Shown here piece after piece: positions 57,687 through 64,000 of a DNA stretch of 64,000 nucleotides. The notes under the pieces were generated by a model that had not been told where the DNA came from, searched no databases, and saw only the letters and a list, made by a program, of their open reading frames with translations. The DNA lies in the NCBI GenBank assembly GCA_014058105.1, contig JACGCM010002752.1, forward strand, positions 1,054,001 to 1,118,000. Direction: 5' to 3'. Both the position numbers and the translations under genes were made by a program. Origin of the DNA: Kingdonia uniflora (taxonomy: Eukaryota; Streptophyta; Magnoliopsida; Ranunculales; Circaeasteraceae). Numbering within the stretch: position 1 is the first letter of the stretch; each line of letters begins with the position of its first letter.

Positions 57687-59725
57687 CTACCGGTACGTTA
57701 ACACCAACACCCCAGTACCTACATTAGAAGGGTTTGACACAGCAATGTCCACGACTTCATCAGTTACAGTCCCAGCAACAACTTCTTCCACGCCACCTCC
57801 AACAGATACACCAACAACATCTACTTCTAACCCCTCGGTCTGAACAGCATCTTCGACGATAGGATCATTGGTTATGGAAAAGCGTTTCAAAGTTTTGGGA
57901 TCATACCCCAAAGATTCTATGAATGTCTTCAGCCTGACAGTAGTCTCACATTCCTCATCAAATTGCCCTTGGAAGGTCTTCCTCAGTTCATTCATTACCT
58001 TATCCTTCTCAGCAAACTTCGACTGTAGTACCTGCATATGATTATAATGCTGAGCTTCGAGTCTCCTCTCGCATTCATCTCTGATAGTCGCATGCTCTCG
58101 CTTTAAAATATTAATCTCAAGCACCAGCTATGCTTCGGTCCCTCGAGCAAGTTCCAGATTGTCAACCGCCTGCTTTAAATACCTTATTGTTACTTTTTGG
58201 GCCTTGATGAAAGCCTGCGCCCAAGCATCTGACTGCTAAAATATTCGAGCCATCAGTATCTCTCGAATCATGGTGCGCATAAGAAAAATTTCACAATTTC
58301 AAAAGAAAAATAGTTGCCTGATGTATAGTCTTATTCATCCGCCTCCCAGCTTCGTCTGGATCAGTGCCGCAGAGTGTTGCCATCAAAGAAGCCGTAGCTC
58401 GAGCATGCTCCTTCAGATCGGCTTTTGTTAGTTCTTCGTCCACATCTTCCGCATTATCCTCCCCCAGTGCCCTGCACCTCTTACGTTGAGTTACCTTCGG
58501 CTGTTGTACCTTCGGAGATTCGGGAAAGACCTTACCATTCCCTTTCTCAGACTACGTCGACGCCTGCTTCAACGCGCCTCGAGCTACTTTAGGCATCGAC
58601 GCTGCCTGCTTCGGTGCCTGCTCTTTCTTGGGAACATAATTTACCTTCCTCGTCAATTTCACTTTCTCCATTCCATCGACCCCCCTCGAAACACCTTCGT
58701 CTCCCCTCTTCTTTGATGGCTTCGGCGTAACGGGAACGTTTCAAAGTAGAGAATCTATCTTCTTCTATCTCTTCCTCTTAATACCTAGTTTCTTGAACAC
58801 ACAGTTTACCCACTCCTCATCCGAGTTAATCAGCTCGTCAATATACCAAAAAATCTTTGACCATCAAATTACTTGGATTATAGATCCTATGTTGTAACTT
58901 ATAAGGGTCCTCCCCTTCGGCATTCTCATAATTATCCCGTACCATAACCAAGTCTTAGTTCTAGCCTCGACCCGTCGAGCACAAATCAAGCAACCAGGGC
59001 TTATCTGCATGATATCGGATATGATACGTGTCCACCTTTTGGTTGACTTTTCTTGAGCAGAACGATGTAATATCATACCACTCGATCAAGCTCCTCCCCT
59101 CACTTATCAGCTCTACATTCATACCCTCGGCCACCCTCATCATTTCATAGAACTTATCATTCATCTGGCATGGGGTAACTTCCCAGAATTTCAGTACCTC
59201 CTTCACCAGCCTTTGAAGGGGCAGTTGCATCCATAGCCAAATCTGGCCTCTAAATGCCATGAAACCCTTTCGGGGTTTAGACCTGAAGGTATACCCAGAC
59301 CCCACTACATATAATATTACCCCTACCTTCGACAACTCCAGCTTCACCACAAAACGATCCATCCTCAGTTTCTCTTTAGCCGAGACAGACCCTGCATCTT
59401 CCTCTGATTTAGTCAAACTTTTACTATTACCACTCTGCTCCCCCTCTTCTCTTTCATCCCCTGAAGGCTCGAAACTACCTTCGTATCCCCTTCCTTCTCC
59501 TCCCTCCATCTCCCCATCCCTCTCCTCAGTCACTCGAGCCTTTAGACGGTTCTTACTTGAAGCCCCAATTTAGGGAACCATCATGGCTAATGAGACATCT
59601 TTCGCAATGTCTAACTCTTCTACGTCACTGTTCTCATCCACGAGAGCACGACCAGACACACTCGATTTATTTTCTTCGATCACTTTGTCTATCAGCCTCA
59701 GCCTCGACGATTGACGTGTACGCAT
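57687..59725 (-). pseudogene. Element C antisense gene 1: gypsy-associated domain plus coiled coil
   Basis: The start reads MRTRQSSRLRLIDKVIEEN, then an acidic, Gly/Glu-rich stretch (ERDGEMEGGEGRGYEG). The domain around LVKEVLKFWEVTPCQMNDKF parallels [20 protein letters not shown] of element B. DELINSDEEWVNCVFKKLGI follows, then a basic linker rich in Lys/Pro, and a coiled coil (REHATIRDECERRLEAQH, FAEKDKVMNELRKTFQ). The tail is acidic and Val/Gly-rich. The first 255 codons contain one stop (59570-59572); the middle has stops and shifts. A possible intron acceptor (ATATTTTAGCAG) lies near 58240. Confidence 0.7.
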
Positions 59726-60270
59726 TTTACCCTACAGAAGAGGAGTCACGCAATTAGATCGATATATTCGACTATTACGTATCAATAACTTATTTTGATC
59801 TACCCTCCCCAACTGATACAACCATAGCCAAATGCTCGACCCCAATCCTAATCACACCTTCAATACCCTCAAAATCCTAATGGGCTAGACCCCCAACTAC
59901 TTGGATCACCTTCTCACTCAGCCTGGTCTTCGCCAACAAAACCCTAACAACACCTATCCCTCAGGGCATTTATAACAGACGAAACTATAAAGGCGAGCTA
60001 CATTTCACTTAGTTACAGATAAAGTCAGACGAATACCTATAACAAAGAACAGTCCTTCCTCTCCACTTCGATAAAAACTTCCTCAGCAATAGAGTATGCC
60101 TTCTTTCTGACTATTTGTTTTTTCTTTACATTGAAAATTGGGAATAGTAATTCTTTTTTGCCTCTCTAAATACCTCCCCAAAATATCAATAAACTGCTTC
60201 GATTTCCAAAACTGCCATCACTACCACTCCCACACATAATATTATTATATTAACAAAGTCGAACCTGCTG

Positions 60271-60507
60271 CTACCTTCCCGAAGCTGTTACGTTAGACTC
60301 ACACGTCATATCCACCTCCCCATGAAACATTATGATGAACTGTTGGGCACTCCGTCCCAGGATCAGTTTGCCCTCTGTCATGTCAGACTTTTCGGCTATC
60401 AGTTTTTGCAATCGAAGCTTCAATTTTGAATTTTCTTTCCCGCTCAATTTTGACCTCAGCCACGACACATATGTTTTCAAAACATCTTTTACAATAACTT
60501 CGATCAC
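60271..60507 (-). CDS. Element C antisense gene 2: small charged hypothetical protein
   Basis: A 78-codon frame upstream of antisense gene 1 on the same strand, rich in Lys/Leu (WLRSKLSGKENSKLKLRL). It occupies the same place as antisense gene 2 of element B, and both are Lys/Arg/Glu-rich, but I cannot align them. It may be an exon or chance. Confidence 0.3.
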   Translation of the reverse strand: MIEVIVKDVLKTYVSWLRSKLSGKENSKLKLRLQKLIAEKSDMTEGKLILGRSAQQFIIMFHGEVDMTCESNVTASGR

Positions 60508-60864
60508 TATATTTTCATTCGAAGGAAATTTATTCGAAGTATGTTGCTTCCCGTATTATGTATTTATGTTCGAGTCCAGAGTTTCGATCCCACGCCTATA
60601 GTTTATTCGTCTATCTTACCGATCCCGTACAAAACACATATTTTCTAGGAACAATTTGTTCATTACAGTGTTTCGAAAAAACAAAACAAAAACAAAAACA
60701 GACACATAACATATTCAAAACAAAAAATATACTGCCACCACCTTATGCTGAACCCCCCTTATTTGCAGACGGGGCAGCTCTGCCAGCAACTGGTTCTGAC
60801 TCGTCCCCCAGCAACCGGTCCTCTTCTTCTGCAATACGCTCGGCCAAGCCTTGTAGGAAGAGGT
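60508..60864 (+). other. End of element C internal region, with polypurine tract
   Basis: No coding signal. AGGAAGAGG at 60855-60863 directly before the LTR is a plausible polypurine tract, the primer for plus-strand DNA synthesis. A CAAAAACAAAAACAGA run lies near 60685-60700. Confidence 0.55.
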
Positions 60865-61646
60865 TGTAGTAGCCTTTTCGCAACCTTCTAGCTCCATTCG
60901 AACACTCGAAGGCTATTTCGAAGCCTGCATGAATACCTCGAAGCCCACTCAACCCGTAAACAAGCCTTCCAAGACTACACAAAGACAAAGCCTCGACTAT
61001 AATCAACCCTTGAAGAAAAAGGCAGATCCGTCAGCACACAAACTCCACATTAGCATCAGAAATACTTTGAACATAATCATACATGGTCGAAGGCGGACAT
61101 GTCAGATAAGCCAACTCACCAGACAAGAACGGTGTCACTGTTAGTCCTGACGACAAAGTGGTAAAACCAACAACGGCTACAATATCAGAGCACACTGACA
61201 GAACCAACAATGACTACAGTGTCAGAGCACAGTGTCAGACCTGACATTTGTGGCGTCAATACCAACTCAGGGATACCTGCCTAATACCCGGAGGATGCAC
61301 CTGTAATTTGACTTTCCTTGGTGACTTGTCCCTTCTTATGTTCTATAAATAGAAGAGAGGGGGAACCAAGGAGAGGGTTAGAAAATCTATCCCCTGAACC
61401 CTTGCAGTTTACCTTCGATCATTCTATAAATTATCCAGTACTCGAACCTTCGATTACTCGATAGTAATATCAAATCTCTTAAAAATCCTCATAAGAGGTC
61501 ATGGAGAGTCCCATTCTAGGCCTTCATGCAAGTATATTGTCAGTAGGCTTTTAGTATTATTGATTATATGCTTTAACCCTTTGATTGAAGATAAATCCCA
61601 TGGTGTAAGGGCCAACTTCCCCTCCTTACGAAATTAGGCCACTAAA
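60865..61646 (+). repeat. LTR shared by elements C and D (782 bp)
   Basis: It begins TGTAGTAGCCTTTTCGCAAC and ends TAGGCCACTAAA, and it carries TATAAATAGAAG at 61344 and the same polyadenylation-side text as the 50410 LTR. It is longer than that LTR and clearly diverged. Two exact GTGTCAGA copies (61219, 61232) and several decayed ones stand where the first LTR has four. It is followed at once by a primer site (TTTGGCGTTGTCTGTG) and gag of a second internal region, not by a target duplication. Confidence 0.85.
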
Positions 61647-61726
61647 TTTGGCGTTGTCTGTGCTTTCCCACCCTACCAGTCTCCCCTTTATACCTTCTTT
61701 TTTCTAGTTCCTACAAATTACTTCCA

Positions 61727-63500
61727 ATGGCCCCTACTGTACGCTCCACTTCCACCCATGCCGACAACTCTGCCGATGGAGTCGCTGCCTAGTTAGCCTT
61801 TCTTACTCAGCAATTTGTACATGCTGAGGAGCATCACCAAACGTAATTGCATGAGGACCGCGAAGAGCACCAGTAAGAGTTTGAAGCCAAACGGCAGTGC
61901 CATTTAGATGATGCTGACAGATAATACCGCGTCATTGATGACCTGTGCAACACATTTCATAAGTTTCAGCGGTTACAGTCTCTAGACGCCCATCTGCTAT
62001 CTCAAGCACCTGCCCCGTCGCGCGTGTCTACCCGCGCTCAACTGGGGCCCCTACAACATCTGAAAGTACCCCCGGTCCACCTCGATGCCAAGGATGCTCC
62101 CCTCTACTATTCCCCCTACTGACTCCATCCATCTTGGCATCTACCCTACGGAGGATTCCTCTGACTCCACCCTTCGCTCCTCCAGACACCCCAAACGCCG
62201 CCCAACTCGAAAACGTCTCAAGGAGCGCAGCGCCGAACACATAAAAACACTTAGCCTCATCACCCACGAATATATCGATCCCCCCTTATCCTGCCTATTG
62301 TGCACAGCAGGACCTCGATTACAAAATCTACCCTATCATCCACATTAGTGCGAGCCCAACACCAAACTCATGGAGTTGACTAAACAACCCCCTCTGCCCC
62401 AAACTCCTCGCTATCGAGGTGCCACCAAATTTCTGAGCCCCCAAAATTAGTAAATATCGAAATACCGATCCTCAATCCCACATCCCCGAATTCCAAAATG
62501 CCCTAAGCCTTTACTCCACAGCTGACCACCTGATGTACCGACTTTTTCCTACCAGCCTTACAGATAGCCCTCTTCATTGGTATTATAACCTTCCTAATAG
62601 CTGGATTCGAAGCTTCGAGCAACTATCTAGCCTCTTCATCGCCCAATTCGCCTTCAACAAGGATCGTGAAGTCCGAATCGACACCCTCTTTAATTTTAGA
62701 AAATCCCTCAGTGAAACCCTGAGGCCTTCACCAAGAGGTTCCTTGAAGAGTCGTGCAAAGTCGAAAAGATCGACTGCCCGAATGCCGTACTCACATATTC
62801 AAACACTTTACCAGATAACAGTCGTGTCAAAGAGTACCTGGTCCACCACAAACCGCGAACCATCGAGGAGATGCTCTCAAAATTCAATTGCTATATCGAC
62901 CTTGAACGCCTTCGCGAGTCAAATAAACAAGGGCAGCTTTCGACAGCCAACCCAAATAAACCTCGACAAAGCACACCTTCTACTCCTATACCCCTTATCG
63001 CACATGTCTCATAGGAGACTGAGAGCCGCAAACACCCCCACACTAACAACACTGCCGAAGCTCACAAAAAATCACCAAAACCAGTCCTGCCCAAACTTAC
63101 TGCCCTTATCGGTACTCTTCTGCCACAGATCCAGGCAGACCCTATATGGTGTATACCTTTCCCTATTGAGGTCAAACTAGGTGAACCTTACTGTACCATC
63201 CATAAGTGCAATTGCCATCACACCAACAAATGCTTTGCCCTGCAATGCTCTCTTAAAATAATCCTCATGGCAGGTCGTCTATATCAGTATGTCGTCAACC
63301 TCCCTAGTTACCTCGACGGGTCATATCTCAAACCTCAACCCGCTTCTGCTGCCAACCCAGGCGAAGTTTACATCGACCAAGATCATTTCATCAAAGTACA
63401 TAATATCGATAGCGGCCGTTCCAAGAGTAAACACAATCATATCAAAGAATGCAGCAAACTCACTTACCAAGAGAAGCTGCCCGCCCTCCTTCCATAAGCA
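61727..63500 (+). pseudogene. Element D gag
   Basis: It opens MAPTVRSTSTHADNSADGVA, like element C. The capsid reads LFPTSLTDSPLHWYYNLPNS and FEQLSSLFIAQFAFNKDREV. The knuckle (about 63190-63240) reads CTIHKCNCHHTNKC. The end (LPSYLDGSYLKPQPASAANP) is stop-free for 76 residues. Stops and at least two frameshifts elsewhere. Confidence 0.8.
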
Positions 63501-63559
63501 AGCCAATGCCCACGACCTGAGGGTATCTCATTTGTCGACTATGATACATCGCATGATTA

Positions 63560-64000
63560 TTTTCCCCATTCCGACCCTTTAGTCATAATGATTAAAATCG
63601 AACACCTCATCCTCCACACAATGCTTATCGACACAGAAAGTGTAGCCGATGTACTTTTCCTCAAAACCATCCAAGCCATGATAAAAATATACCTCATCAC
63701 TGCCGTTAATGTCGAACTGAAAGGTTTTAATGGGGCTACCGAAGTTTCCGTTGGTCGAATCATCCTTCTTGTTACTACTGGCCCAGTTACAGTTTAAACC
63801 AATTTTCTTGTCATCGACAAGAAATTTGAGTACTCGGTATCCTTGGGCGCGATTGGTTCCATGCCATGCGCGCCATACCTTCGACTTATCATCAGACCCT
63901 TCATTTCAATACCCCCAGTAGAACGTGGAACTTGAAAGATTTTCAACATCTCACCCGTTCGTGTAAGCATCCAGAGATCGATCAGACCCGGAAACTCGTC
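63560..64000 (+). pseudogene. Element D aspartic protease (partial)
   Basis: HTMLIDTESVADVLFL aligns with HTMLIDTGSAADELFL of element C; the active-site Gly is changed to Glu, which should abolish activity. VELKGFNGATEVSVGRI and FLVIDKKFEY follow; after that the frame shifts near 63830. The window ends in the linker before the reverse transcriptase. Confidence 0.8.

Larger units (their letters stand above)
61647..64000 (+). mobile_element. Element D: second Tat internal region, continuing off the right edge
   Basis: Primer site, gag and protease follow in the same order and spacing as in element C, in the same orientation. The two internal regions are plainly homologous but differ at many positions and by indels, so they are not recent duplicates. 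Everything after the protease is beyond the window. Confidence 0.85.

Noticed and set aside
1..64000. A functional host gene, tRNA, rRNA or defence-type operon
   Set aside because: No intact multi-domain host frame, cloverleaf or rRNA core sequence was seen; everything recognisable is transposon-derived or a broken captured fragment.

Overview
The window is nuclear plant DNA made almost entirely of old, nested transposable elements. I see no intact protein-coding host gene and no tRNA, rRNA or CRISPR array. The plant assignment rests on four things: Ty3/gypsy elements with a second, archaeal-type RNase H (Tat lineage), a SIRE-like Ty1/copia element, a CACTA DNA transposon carrying pieces of two plant genes, and a plant mobile domain pseudogene. 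Nearly every coding region carries stops and frameshifts. The species cannot be named from this.

Layout, left to right. (1) 1-7475: element A, a minus-strand Tat element whose 3' end lies beyond the left edge. Its antisense coiled-coil gene reads on the plus strand, followed by an 11-copy 44-bp array and a truncated pol. (2) 7500-10660: a mosaic that starts with a copia-type LTR end and primer-binding site. (3) 10661-19620: element B, a plus-strand Tat element with gag to integrase, a 61-bp tandem array, and on the opposite strand a two-intron gene of about 706 codons plus a second small antisense gene. (4) 20267-27638: a non-autonomous CACTA element (3-bp duplication TAA) carrying fragments of the U11/U12-65K gene and of an inositol polyphosphate 5-phosphatase gene, and itself hit by a solo LTR (5-bp duplication AAGGT). 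(5) 28075-38960: an L1-type LINE split by element E, a minus-strand Tat element (30473-38134). (6) 38961-42432: unassigned, then a plant mobile domain pseudogene (42433-44588) and a PIF/Harbinger-like transposase piece (45518-46350). (7) 46365-50409: a SIRE-like copia element fused to the Harbinger piece on its left and broken on its right by elements C and D, two Tat elements of E's LTR family in head-to-tail order sharing one LTR (60865-61646); D runs off the right edge.

The recurring theme is the region between integrase and 3' LTR in the Tat elements. Each copy holds its own tandem array (44, 61, about 222 and 194 bp), and A, B and C carry an antisense gene: an acidic N-terminus, a domain resembling the Pfam 'putative gypsy type transposon' family, a basic linker, a long coiled coil and an acidic tail. 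In B the frame is continuous over 2.3 kb once two canonical introns are removed. This antisense gene and the arrays beside it are the least explained biology here. All readings were made by eye; homology calls are pattern recognition, not database hits.
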